Assembly (NCBI GenBank): GCA_051746745.1
Contig: JBNJFJ010000054.1
Location: forward strand, 1-12,769
DNA: 12,769 bases
Direction: 5' to 3'
Origin: Halolactibacillus sp051746745
GTDB lineage: Bacteria > Bacillota > Bacilli > Bacillales > Amphibacillaceae
The notes beneath the pieces were generated by a model. That model saw nothing but the letters and a program-made list of their open reading frames with translations. It was not told the DNA's origin and did no database searches. Both the position numbers and the translations under genes were made by a program. This document shows positions 6,467 to 12,769 of the stretch, piece by piece. The first letter of the stretch is position 1. Each line of letters starts with the position of its first letter.

Positions 6467-7288
6467 ATGAAAAAACATTTAATTGCCTTAGATTTAGATG
6501 GAACTTTACTTACATCGACCCAAACGATCAGTGACAGAAATAAACGCGCCATTGAAAAAGTGCGCACACTCGGTCACACCGTCGTGATTGCGACCGGACG
6601 GCCGCACCGAGCGAGTATTGATTACTATCATGAGCTCGGACTTGATACCCCGATGGTGAACTTTAACGGGGCGCTATTGCACCACCCAACCGATAAAAAT
6701 TGGGAAGCTCTACATTCACCGTTAGGACTCAGAACCGCCAAAAAAATTATTCAAACGTGTTATGAATTTGAAGTGAATAACATTATGGCGGAAGTAAAAG
6801 ACGATGTCTATCTTGACCGTTATGATGAGGAAATCATGACGATTCTACACACGCAAAAAGAAGAGGATCCTATCAAGATTGGTAGTTTAAAAAACAGCTT
6901 AACAAGTGACCCCACCTCTATCTTGATTCATCCAAAAGATCACCACATAGAAGCCTTACGCAAACGCCTAGATGACGATCATGCGGATGTGATTGAACAT
7001 CGCCGTTGGGGGGCCCCTTGGAATATGATTGAAATCGTCCGTGAAGGGATGAATAAAGCCGTTGGCTTAAAGCGGATAGCGCATTATTACCATGTCGACC
7101 AAGCCAATATCATTGCTTTTGGGGATGAGGATAATGATTTAGAGATGCTTGATTATGCCGGTATCGGGGTAAAGATGGCAAACGGGAACGATTGCCTTAA
7201 CGATGTGATCAATGAGACAACTCAGACGAATGACGATGACGGGGTTGCCTGCTTTTTAGAAACTTACTTTGAACTTGATAAGGAGTGA
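6467..7288 (+). CDS. yitU: HAD-superfamily Cof-type phosphatase (YitU-like)
   Basis: The 273-residue cytoplasmic phosphatase has all four HAD motifs: LDLDGTLL with nucleophile Asp9 and acid Asp11, Thr43 in IATGR, Lys197 in REGMNK, and the metal-binding FGDEDND with Asp220 and Asp224. The C2B cap insertion between motifs II and III is of the size expected for the Cof subfamily. In B. subtilis the homologue YitU is one of the phosphatases that dephosphorylate the 5-amino-6-(5-phosphoribitylamino)uracil intermediate of riboflavin synthesis. That role is carried over by homology, and Cof enzymes are often promiscuous. The ATG has GGAGAG at 6452-6457. Its stop codon overlaps the region just after the ribosome binding site of the next gene, implying cotranscription. 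It diverges from yitV. Confidence 0.9.
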   Translation: MKKHLIALDLDGTLLTSTQTISDRNKRAIEKVRTLGHTVVIATGRPHRASIDYYHELGLDTPMVNFNGALLHHPTDKNWEALHSPLGLRTAKKIIQTCYEFEVNNIMAEVKDDVYLDRYDEEIMTILHTQKEEDPIKIGSLKNSLTSDPTSILIHPKDHHIEALRKRLDDDHADVIEHRRWGAPWNMIEIVREGMNKAVGLKRIAHYYHVDQANIIAFGDEDNDLEMLDYAGIGVKMANGNDCLNDVINETTQTNDDDGVACFLETYFELDKE

Positions 7289-7292
7289 TGCT

Positions 7293-7568
7293 ATGTCTAT
7301 CTTAGTTGAAAAGACACCTAACCCACTCGCGATGAAATTCACATCCCCCGTCCAAATGTTTGATGGGAATGATAGCTATCCCGTTCACCAAGGAGACGTG
7401 AGTGACTATCCGATTCTTAATCAGTTATTAACGATCGAGGGGGTCGATCATGTTTTTGGTTTCCAAACGTTCATTACGATTATTAAAGAACCAGACGCTG
7501 ACTGGGAGACGTTAATTCCGGTCGTGACAGCGCTCATGACTGACTTTGGTTATGCTTTAGACAAATAG
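7293..7568 (+). CDS. Stand-alone Nfu/NifU N-terminal domain protein
   Basis: A 91-residue protein whose start (MSILVEKTPNPLAMKFTSP) is the hallmark of the Nfu N-terminal domain. In Nfu scaffold proteins this domain precedes a C-terminal CxxC NifU domain that carries the iron-sulfur cluster. Here the CxxC domain is absent and the protein has no cysteine at all, so it cannot hold a cluster through cysteines; a protein-interaction or client-recognition role is a plausible inference. The start is ATG 7293, with AGGAG at 7281-7285 and 7-nt spacing; the frame is open further upstream but overlaps yitU without a better site. Only 4 bases separate it from the yitU stop, so translation is probably coupled. 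It ends before a hairpin shared with the convergent regulator gene. Confidence 0.88.
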   Translation: MSILVEKTPNPLAMKFTSPVQMFDGNDSYPVHQGDVSDYPILNQLLTIEGVDHVFGFQTFITIIKEPDADWETLIPVVTALMTDFGYALDK

Positions 7569-7599
7569 CTATCCGGACAGTTTTAATAACGTCTAACGC

Positions 7600-7631
7600 A
7601 AACAGCCCGTGACACGTGTTACGGGCTGTTT
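7600..7631. terminator. Hairpin between convergent genes
   Basis: A 14-bp stem (7600-7613 with 7618-7631, one G-U pair on the plus-strand RNA) closes a 4-nt loop. It sits between the Nfu_N stop and the regulator stop. T runs beyond the stem are short on both sides, so it may be a weak or bidirectional terminator. Confidence 0.7.
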
Positions 7632-7637
7632 GATCTA

Positions 7638-8285
7638 CTAAAAATCTAATTCAACTAAAATACCTAACCGCTTACCTTCTGTGATTGCATCGGCACGAGA
7701 TGTGACATGAAGTTTTTGGAAAATCTTCGTTAAATAACGTTCGACCGTCCGTTTACTTACGTGAATTTCTGACGCAATCTCATCGTTTGAGTATCCTTTC
7801 TCAACGTAACGAAGGACATCATGTTCAACTTCAGTCAGTGACACACGTTCACCACTGCCAAGCATCACTTTTTGTCCGTCACGTTTCAACGTATCAAGCC
7901 ACTCTTGTGGGATTACAGCTAAATCATGTAAAGCACACATGACCGCATAAATCAGTTGATCATTTGAGAAGTTTTTACTTATAAACCCAACAGCACCGAG
8001 TTGAACTAATTTATTAAAATAAGCCGTTGTGTCATAACCAGTATAAATAAGAATCCGTGCATTTGACTGTTCATTCTTAATACTTTTCGTCAATTCGATA
8101 CCATTCATTTCCGGCATGTGTAAATCAACAATAAATAAGTCGTAACGACATCCCACTATTTTTTTAAGCGCTTCTTCTCCTGAAGACACATAGTCAACAG
8201 TTAAATCATCTGTTTCCTCTAATAATCGTTTCGTACCTTCACCGACAATTTTGTGATCATCGACGAGTAGTATCTGATAAGCCAT
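7638..8285 (-). CDS. LuxR/NarL-family response regulator, ComA-like
   Basis: A 215-residue response regulator. The receiver domain (1-120) has the acidic pair Asp9/Asp10, phospho-acceptor Asp54 in FIVDLHMPE, Thr82 in YTGY and Lys104 in FISKN. The LuxR-type helix-turn-helix spans about 148-210 (YSNDEIASEIHVSKRTVERYLTKIFQKL). Length and several stretches (DDH..V.EGTK, YTGY...YF, VEKG..N.EIA) resemble ComA of B. subtilis, which drives competence and surfactin genes. That is family-level similarity only; target genes here are unknown. The start is ATG 8285, with AGGAG (8297-8293) overlapping the kinase stop codon. Starting at 8342 would add 19 residues of kinase-overlapping sequence ahead of the conserved YQILLVDDH. 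The pair is surely coexpressed and translationally coupled. Confidence 0.92.
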   Translation of the reverse strand: MAYQILLVDDHKIVGEGTKRLLEETDDLTVDYVSSGEEALKKIVGCRYDLFIVDLHMPEMNGIELTKSIKNEQSNARILIYTGYDTTAYFNKLVQLGAVGFISKNFSNDQLIYAVMCALHDLAVIPQEWLDTLKRDGQKVMLGSGERVSLTEVEHDVLRYVEKGYSNDEIASEIHVSKRTVERYLTKIFQKLHVTSRADAITEGKRLGILVELDF

Positions 8286-8295
8286 AACCTCACTC

Positions 8296-10581
8296 CTAAC
8301 TATATGGAATATGAATGTGTACCTTGACACCTTCACCGACACGGGACTTAAAGGTAAATGTCCCTTGAAAACTTTTCACGCGTTCATTTAAGGCAAATAA
8401 CCCTAAATGATGGGCGCCATCAGGTTGCTTTTTATCTAAATCGACCCCAACCCCATCATCCGTGTAATCAATCGTTATGCCGGTCTGTTCATTCATAATA
8501 GCTAAGCTTACTTTACTCGCTTTGGCATGCTTATTCGCATTCGTTAATAGTTCCTGAACAGCCCGGTAAACGAGCAATTGAATAAAGCGCGATTGATAAA
8601 AGGTTGCATCCAAATTCGTCTCTAAATACAACTTACTGTTACATTGGAGTTCAAACTTCTCAATTAGTTCTTTGACCGCTTCAAGCAAACCGACTTCATC
8701 TAAAATTGTCGGGTATAAATGACGGGTCGTTTCCCTGATGTCAAAGATAATATCTTGCATTCGCTCTTCGATTGCTTTATATGCTTCCACACTTTTTGCA
8801 TTTGATTTACGTAAACTTTCTAAGTCACGTTTTAAGACGATTAAGTCTTGTAAAAACGTATCATGTAAGTCAAGTGCGAGTTGTTTACGTTCGATTTCCG
8901 ACCATTCAAACAGTAACCGCGATAACCATTCCATATTTTCATGGTGTTTTGCTTGTTCGAGTTCTTCTAGTAAATCTTCAATTTTCGTTCTGTTTTCTAA
9001 CGCTAAATTAACAAATTGCACAAGTGTTGACACGTAATTGAGTTGGTCTTGATTTAAGGCTTGTTTAGGCTGAAAGAAAAAGATAAACAATTCACCTTTA
9101 TAATTATTAATTGGGATCGCATACAGACCAAACCGGCCGTTAAGCCTTCCAACGACCAGACGTTGATTAAGATAAAAATTAAGCAGTGGGATATACCGAT
9201 CAGGCAAGTCATGCGTCTCTATATTAGGCATCAACATCGACCGGTGTTTCAGTACTTTAAAATGCTCAAGTGGAATCACTTCTTTTATTTCTCTCACAAA
9301 GCTTTGAATCACATCACCTCTCGTATGATGGGTCTGGAGCTGCGTACTAAAACGGTAATAACTGGCTTGAAAATCGTTCGCCGACACAAATAATTGTGGC
9401 TTAAAGTAATGTTCCAGCTGTTTCTTCGCGAAAAACAATCCTAAAATAATCATCAATGTATAAGAAAACAGACTAAACTCTTTTCTAAATTGAAACGAAC
9501 TTTCAAACAGCATGAGGTGCAACAGCGTAATGACAGCGGCTAGAAAGGTCGATATAATCAAATAATACGGTAACTTTTTAATCTGTACCCTAAGTAAATA
9601 CAATTGGTTCGTTAAAATCATATACATCAAGCCCATTGGGATGAAGAAGAAAAATAAATTCACGTATTCAAATGGAATAATCCCCTCACCAATCACGAAG
9701 TATGGAATGATGTAAAAGAAAATATACGGTAGTACCCCTAAACCAATTGCATAAAACAGCCCATAAAGTGTGTCTTTGTCCGATTCTTTCTTTAACTGGG
9801 TTAAACCACTGATCATTTGAACGAGAATCCAAAACACACTAATACTAAAGGCCGGTAAAATAAGGTCATTAATATTCAATTGGTCATAGACGAATAAAGA
9901 AAACACTATCGTAATCGCACTAAATAAATACAATGACTGTACCATCCACCAACTAAACCATACCGCGCGTCGTTCTTTAAAAAATTGATAAATGAAATGA
10001 AAGAACACACTTGGTGCAATTAAAAAGCTGACAATGAGAATCAGCTCGGCTAATGGATAGAGTTTAAGTTGTAAGCTCGAGGCATTGTAGGCGAGACTAA
10101 TAACAAACATCGTGAGTGTAATCAGCAGTGTGCTTAAGCCGGTATCTTGACGTCTAATATTTATAAACGCAAAAACCATACTAATTAAAAAGTACAAGCT
10201 AGGAAGCAGTAAATAAAAGAAGTATTGTATAAAAATATCCGGGACATACCGAACCCGGTAGCTTAATAAACGACCATCTCGTTCAATCGTAAGTGATGCC
10301 GCTTGTTCTACCTTCTGTTTTCTTGTAATCGTGTCGTGCTCAGTCGGTGAGGCCTCGTTGACAGAAACAATGAGATCTCCTTCGGTCAGACCAACCGCTT
10401 TTGCCCATCCTAAACGATGCAAGTCGGTAATGACATAGGCATCCGTGTCATTTGTTTCATCGATACTGATCCCCATAAACGGTTCAAAGTTATTAAAAAA
10501 TAAATAACAAAAAATAATCACAGTCATAACGGTCATGACCGTCATCACTTGTGTATAGGTTAAATTTAAACGTTTACCCAT
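8296..10581 (-). CDS. Membrane sensor histidine kinase with PDZ-like domain, ComP-like
   Basis: A 761-residue kinase. One transmembrane helix (about 13-30) is followed by a PDZ-like extracellular domain (about 45-112, with LHRLGWAKAVGLTEGDLIVSVN). Eight or nine further hydrophobic segments span 116-385, and a cytoplasmic GAF-like region covers about 400-530. The HisKA_3 dimerisation domain has the phospho-acceptor His573 in DLHDTFLQDL. The HATPase domain shows NANKH (681-685), DDGVGVD (708-714) and HLGLFALNER (725-734). Size and layout match B. subtilis ComP (769 residues), which senses the ComX pheromone, but the signal here is unknown and no comQ or comX is visible. The start is ATG 10581, which has GGAG (10594-10591) 9 bases upstream; ATG 10596 has no good site. 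The downstream regulator starts 10 bases after the stop. Confidence 0.9.
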   Translation of the reverse strand: MGKRLNLTYTQVMTVMTVMTVIIFCYLFFNNFEPFMGISIDETNDTDAYVITDLHRLGWAKAVGLTEGDLIVSVNEASPTEHDTITRKQKVEQAASLTIERDGRLLSYRVRYVPDIFIQYFFYLLLPSLYFLISMVFAFINIRRQDTGLSTLLITLTMFVISLAYNASSLQLKLYPLAELILIVSFLIAPSVFFHFIYQFFKERRAVWFSWWMVQSLYLFSAITIVFSLFVYDQLNINDLILPAFSISVFWILVQMISGLTQLKKESDKDTLYGLFYAIGLGVLPYIFFYIIPYFVIGEGIIPFEYVNLFFFFIPMGLMYMILTNQLYLLRVQIKKLPYYLIISTFLAAVITLLHLMLFESSFQFRKEFSLFSYTLMIILGLFFAKKQLEHYFKPQLFVSANDFQASYYRFSTQLQTHHTRGDVIQSFVREIKEVIPLEHFKVLKHRSMLMPNIETHDLPDRYIPLLNFYLNQRLVVGRLNGRFGLYAIPINNYKGELFIFFFQPKQALNQDQLNYVSTLVQFVNLALENRTKIEDLLEELEQAKHHENMEWLSRLLFEWSEIERKQLALDLHDTFLQDLIVLKRDLESLRKSNAKSVEAYKAIEERMQDIIFDIRETTRHLYPTILDEVGLLEAVKELIEKFELQCNSKLYLETNLDATFYQSRFIQLLVYRAVQELLTNANKHAKASKVSLAIMNEQTGITIDYTDDGVGVDLDKKQPDGAHHLGLFALNERVKSFQGTFTFKSRVGEGVKVHIHIPYS

Positions 10582-10622
10582 GACTGATTGCTCCATTTCT
10601 CAAACAAAATATTTTCTAGTTT

Positions 10623-10631
10623 AGTGTAGCA
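10623..10631 (-). promoter_or_regulatory. Possible extended -10 promoter of the sensor kinase gene
   Basis: The minus strand reads TGCTACACT, an extended -10 (TGn plus TACACT), about 42 bases before the kinase start and downstream of the terminator at 10686-10722. The -35 region (TGAAGC) is poor. If real, the two-component operon has its own promoter. Confidence 0.4.
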
Positions 10632-10685
10632 CACATCTGTCAGTCGCTTCACTATCATCCCGACGCATTTATTCTTTTTAGACAG

Positions 10686-10722
10686 AAAAAAAGCTCGAGG
10701 GACATAAGCGCCACGAGCTTTT
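10686..10722 (-). terminator. Intrinsic terminator upstream of the kinase gene
   Basis: On the minus strand AAAAGCTCG (10722-10714) pairs with CGAGCTTTT (10697-10689) across a 16-nt loop, and the T run continues to 10686. It stops transcription coming from the YitT-family side or from the candidate small RNA before the kinase gene. Confidence 0.8.
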
Positions 10723-10808
10723 ACCTTAACATTACCGAATTGTCGAAATATAGCCATTAGGGGAGGTAATGTTTTTCCTATGTAGTGACATAGTGTTTAC
10801 TTCCCTTT
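10686..10808 (-). ncRNA. Candidate small RNA upstream of the sensor kinase
   Basis: On the minus strand a possible promoter (TTGTCG at 10844-10839, 18 bases, TATGTT at 10820-10815) would start an RNA near 10808 that ends at the T run at 10692-10686, about 120 nt. It would fold as a 6-bp hairpin (10793-10788 with 10783-10778), then a 9-bp hairpin (10773-10765 with 10736-10728), then the terminator. The large loop of the second hairpin contains the C-rich stretch TCCCCTAATGG, complementary to ribosome binding sites, as in several Bacillota regulatory RNAs. No known RNA family is recognised. It could instead be the 3' untranslated region of the YitT-family gene or an attenuator for the kinase operon. 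Confidence 0.4.
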
Positions 10809-10835
10809 TAGTGTAACATAGCGAGCGAACGATCG

Positions 10836-10877
10836 AACCGACAACCTTATACAACTTTCCGCCACGTGGTGTCGGTT
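10836..10877. other. Long-loop hairpin downstream of the YitT-family gene
   Basis: AACCGACA (10836-10843) and TGTCGGTT (10870-10877) are perfectly complementary over 8 bp around a 26-nt loop. The loop includes the palindrome CCACGTGG (10862-10869). No T tract follows on the minus strand. It could stabilise the 3' end of the YitT-family mRNA or bind a protein; the role is unknown. Confidence 0.4.
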
Positions 10878-10913
10878 TTACATTTTATCAAGTTATTAAC
10901 TTGTCATTTTTTT

Positions 10914-11762
10914 CTACTGTTCTCTTCTAAAGAAACCAAACACACCGGCTGTTTGGACAATATTCGTGAATGCTTCTGGGTCTGTTTCATAAATGATCCG
11001 TTCTAAATCATATAATTCATATCGCGTAATGACAACGACTAACATCGACTTGTCTTCTTTTGTATAAGCCCCTCTTGCGGGTAAGATTGTAATCCCTCTA
11101 ACCACTTGTTCATGAATGGCACTGGATAACTCATCTGTTTTCTTTGTAACAATCATCGCGGTGACTTTTTCATGTCGGGTATGAATACCATCAATCACTC
11201 TCGTCGCAACATAAAGCGCGAGTAAAGTATAGAGCGCATTTTCTGGTTCATTCAGTAACCCGGCGAAGAAGATGATGATCCCGTTGACAACCATCAGATA
11301 CATACCAATGGGACGATCTTTCATGCGTGAGAGAATCATCGCTAAAATATCAGAGCCACCTGTCGATGCCCCCCATTTTAGCGTAATACCAACCGCAAAT
11401 CCTCCAAGTACCCCGCCGAAAACCGCATTTAACATAATGTCATCAGAAAAACTATACACAGGAATGAGTTCTAGAAAGAACGTTGACATACCAACAGAAA
11501 GAATACTATATAAGGTAAAGTGTTTGCCTACTTTAAACCACCCCATCAAAAAGACTGGAATATTTAATAGTAAGAGCCAAATACCTGTTGAGATAAAATC
11601 AATATCAAAAAATTGGCTGAATACTGTTGATAATAGCTGGGCTACCCCAGTAAAACCACTCGCATAGACATCGGCACTAATGAAGAAAAAATTAAGTGCA
11701 AGCGCGTTAATCAGCGCACCTATAATCACGATTATAATTCGTTTCATTTCAAATAAAAACAC
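10914..11762 (-). CDS. YitT-family membrane protein (DUF161 plus DUF2179)
   Basis: A 282-residue inner-membrane protein with five to six hydrophobic helices over about 6-195. These include the glycine-rich GGVLGGFAVGITLKWGASTGG segment typical of the YitT/DUF161 membrane domain. A soluble C-terminal DUF2179 domain (about 200-282) contains RGITILPARGAYTKEDKSML and the YDLERIIYETDPEAF helix and ends with FGFFRREQ. The substrate or function of the family is not established. Bacilli carry several paralogues (YitT, YvjA, YqfU, YpjC and others), so I assign no symbol, although yitT sits beside yitU in B. subtilis. The start is GTG 11762, with AGGAGGG (11776-11770) 7 bases upstream; the first ATG, at residue 6, is too far from it. 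It diverges from the DegV-family gene. I see no clear promoter for it. Confidence 0.92.
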   Translation of the reverse strand: MFLFEMKRIIIVIIGALINALALNFFFISADVYASGFTGVAQLLSTVFSQFFDIDFISTGIWLLLLNIPVFLMGWFKVGKHFTLYSILSVGMSTFFLELIPVYSFSDDIMLNAVFGGVLGGFAVGITLKWGASTGGSDILAMILSRMKDRPIGMYLMVVNGIIIFFAGLLNEPENALYTLLALYVATRVIDGIHTRHEKVTAMIVTKKTDELSSAIHEQVVRGITILPARGAYTKEDKSMLVVVITRYELYDLERIIYETDPEAFTNIVQTAGVFGFFRREQ

Positions 11763-11866
11763 GCAAGTTCCCTCCTAAATATATGGTTTCAAATCCTCTG
11801 ATCCTTCTATTAAGTGCTACCCTACTTCACTCATCTTTACACTTTTGACTTATTTATCAAAAACCT

Positions 11867-11895
11867 TTGACGAACACCACCCTACACTATAAACT
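11867..11895 (+). promoter_or_regulatory. Promoter of the DegV-family gene
   Basis: TTGACG (11867-11872) and TAAACT (11890-11895) are 17 bases apart; an overlapping TATAAA at 11888-11893 is the alternative -10 box. The leader before the ATG is about 47 bases. Confidence 0.5.
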
Positions 11896-11948
11896 AGATA
11901 GTAATAGGATGCAAATCTTTTTCACTCGTCCTTAAGGAGGGAATATAT

Positions 11949-12769
11949 ATGACAGTTAAAATCATCGCGGATTCAGCGAGTGACTTGAGTCAAGCTGACT
12001 TTTCATCACTTAATATCACGCGTGTGAGTCTTTCAGTGTTACTTAATGAAGAAACATATTTAGATGGTGACAATATTGAACCACTGTTCGTTTATGATCA
12101 AATGCGCGCAGGAAAAAGTCCAAAAACATCACAGGTCACACCTGATCAGTTTGAAGCCGTCTTCAGACAATGTGCAAAAAACAAAGAAACATGCCTTTAC
12201 TTAGCCTTTTCTTCTGCCTTATCGGGTACGTATCAATCAGCAACAATCGCAAGGGATGCCGTTCTTGATGACTACCCAGAAGCTGATATTCGTCTCATTG
12301 ATACACTTTGTGCTTCATTTGGTTACGGCTTAGTCGTAAAAGAAGCGGCACGCCTCGCAAACGCAGGTCAAACGATTGATCAAATCGTCGCCCAAAGTCA
12401 GTACTACGCTGAACATATGGAACACATTTTCACGGTTGATGATTTGGAATACCTTTATCGTGGTGGACGCGTTTCTAAAACCGCTGCCTTTATGGGCACC
12501 TTACTTAAAATTAAGCCGATTCTTCATGTGGCTGACGGTAAGCTGATTCCATTAGAAAAAATACGCGGGACAAAAAAAGCTTACAAACGTCTACTTGATA
12601 TGATGGAAGAACGCAGTGTCGATCTCACAAATCAAATCATTGGAATCAGTCACAGTGATTGTTTAGACAATGCTGAGATGTTGGCAGAACAAATTAAAGA
12701 ACGATTCAACGTCAAAGAGGTTGAGATCCGTATGATTGGTTCCGCAATCGGCTCACATACTGGACCTGG
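11949..12769 (+). CDS. DegV-family (FakB-like) fatty-acid-binding protein, 3' end cut off
   Basis: The frame is open from ATG 11949 to the window edge (273 codons plus two bases) and probably lacks only about ten residues of a roughly 280-residue family. AAGGAGG (11934-11940) precedes it at 8-nt spacing. Family marks are IADSASD (6-12), KTSQVTP (59-65), SSALSGTYQSA (88-98), EYLYRGGRVS (167-176) and the terminal GSxIGSHTGPG with His270 near the cut. DegV proteins of the FakB type bind a fatty acid and present it to the kinase FakA for phosphorylation, feeding host or recycled fatty acids into phospholipid synthesis. FakA is not in the window, and the chain-length preference cannot be read from the sequence. 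It diverges from the YitT-family gene. Confidence 0.93.
   Translation, partial: MTVKIIADSASDLSQADFSSLNITRVSLSVLLNEETYLDGDNIEPLFVYDQMRAGKSPKTSQVTPDQFEAVFRQCAKNKETCLYLAFSSALSGTYQSATIARDAVLDDYPEADIRLIDTLCASFGYGLVVKEAARLANAGQTIDQIVAQSQYYAEHMEHIFTVDDLEYLYRGGRVSKTAAFMGTLLKIKPILHVADGKLIPLEKIRGTKKAYKRLLDMMEERSVDLTNQIIGISHSDCLDNAEMLAEQIKERFNVKEVEIRMIGSAIGSHTGP

Larger units (their letters stand above)
10582..10913. other. Non-coding stretch rich in hairpins
   Basis: These 332 bases between the YitT-family gene and the kinase hold no protein gene I can support. They contain a minus-strand terminator (10686-10722), two further hairpins (10728-10736 with 10765-10773; 10778-10783 with 10788-10793), a longer-range stem (10836-10877) and a 6-bp AT-rich palindrome (10889-10894 with 10898-10903). 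They also contain two possible minus-strand promoters. The structure suggests an RNA gene or a regulated leader rather than a plain spacer. Confidence 0.7.

Noticed and set aside
8738..9393. Several plus-strand frames of 79 to 110 codons inside the kinase gene
   Set aside because: They are shadows of the well-supported kinase frame, without start signals or domain features.
10566..10757. A 63-codon minus-strand frame upstream of the kinase with two Trp near its C terminus, considered as a ComX-like pheromone precursor
   Set aside because: No ribosome binding site precedes the ATG (the sequence there is C-rich), the frame runs through the terminator hairpin at 10686-10722, no comQ is nearby, and the N-terminal part does not resemble ComX.
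10761..10815. A plus-strand GGGGAGG followed by ATG that could start a 15-codon peptide
   Set aside because: The spacing of two bases is too short, the frame is tiny, and the G-rich run is explained as the complement of the C-rich loop of the candidate small RNA.
11272..11667. A 131-codon plus-strand frame inside the YitT-family gene
   Set aside because: It is antisense to a clear membrane protein gene, has no ribosome binding site and no recognisable domain.

Overview
The window looks like a chromosomal segment from a low-GC Gram-positive bacterium of the Bacillaceae type. Evidence for this is the strong AGGAGG-like ribosome binding sites, GTG and TTG starts, a FapR-type operator in front of fabH, a Bacillus-style Fnr with a C-terminal iron-sulfur cysteine cluster, and homologues of the Bacillus subtilis yitU/yitV/yitW set. 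Genus and species cannot be fixed from the sequence. I see no insertion sequence, prophage, CRISPR array, tRNA or rRNA. Most of the content is housekeeping.

Layout. (1) 1-2600: fabH then fabF, both on the minus strand, are the two condensing enzymes of fatty acid synthesis. The unit starts at a promoter overlapped by a FapR-like operator and ends in a long hairpin terminator at 88-141. (2) 2700-3420: a 55-residue membrane protein (DUF2929/YjzD-like) on the plus strand converges on an unrecognised minus-strand gene. That gene encodes a Pro/Tyr/Asn/Arg pentapeptide-repeat protein and is interrupted by a 100-N assembly gap inside the repeat. (3) 3494-5067: uppP (undecaprenyl-diphosphate phosphatase) and fnr (oxygen-sensing regulator) on the plus strand, closed by a bidirectional terminator. 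(4) 5138-6302: yitV (esterase) then yitW (MIP18/SufT-like iron-sulfur maturation), minus strand. (5) 6467-7568: yitU (HAD phosphatase, riboflavin pathway) overlapping the ribosome binding site of a stand-alone Nfu N-terminal-domain protein, plus strand. (6) 7638-10581: a two-component pair on the minus strand resembling ComP/ComA, with tightly coupled reading frames but no recognisable comQ or comX beside it. (7) 10582-10913: a 332-base stretch without a protein gene, rich in hairpins, that may encode a small RNA with a C-rich loop. (8) 10914-11762: a YitT-family membrane protein, minus strand, divergent from a DegV-family fatty-acid-binding protein that runs off the right edge.

How the genes relate. 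FabH/FabF and the DegV-family protein both concern fatty acid supply. Fnr, YitW and the Nfu_N protein all concern iron-sulfur clusters. UppP recycles the lipid carrier for wall synthesis. The two-component pair is probably a membrane sensor that controls transcription through its LuxR-type regulator. No single new system is evident. The points most worth following are the repeat protein with its collapsed gap, the putative small RNA upstream of the sensor kinase, and the ComP/ComA-like pair without an obvious pheromone gene.
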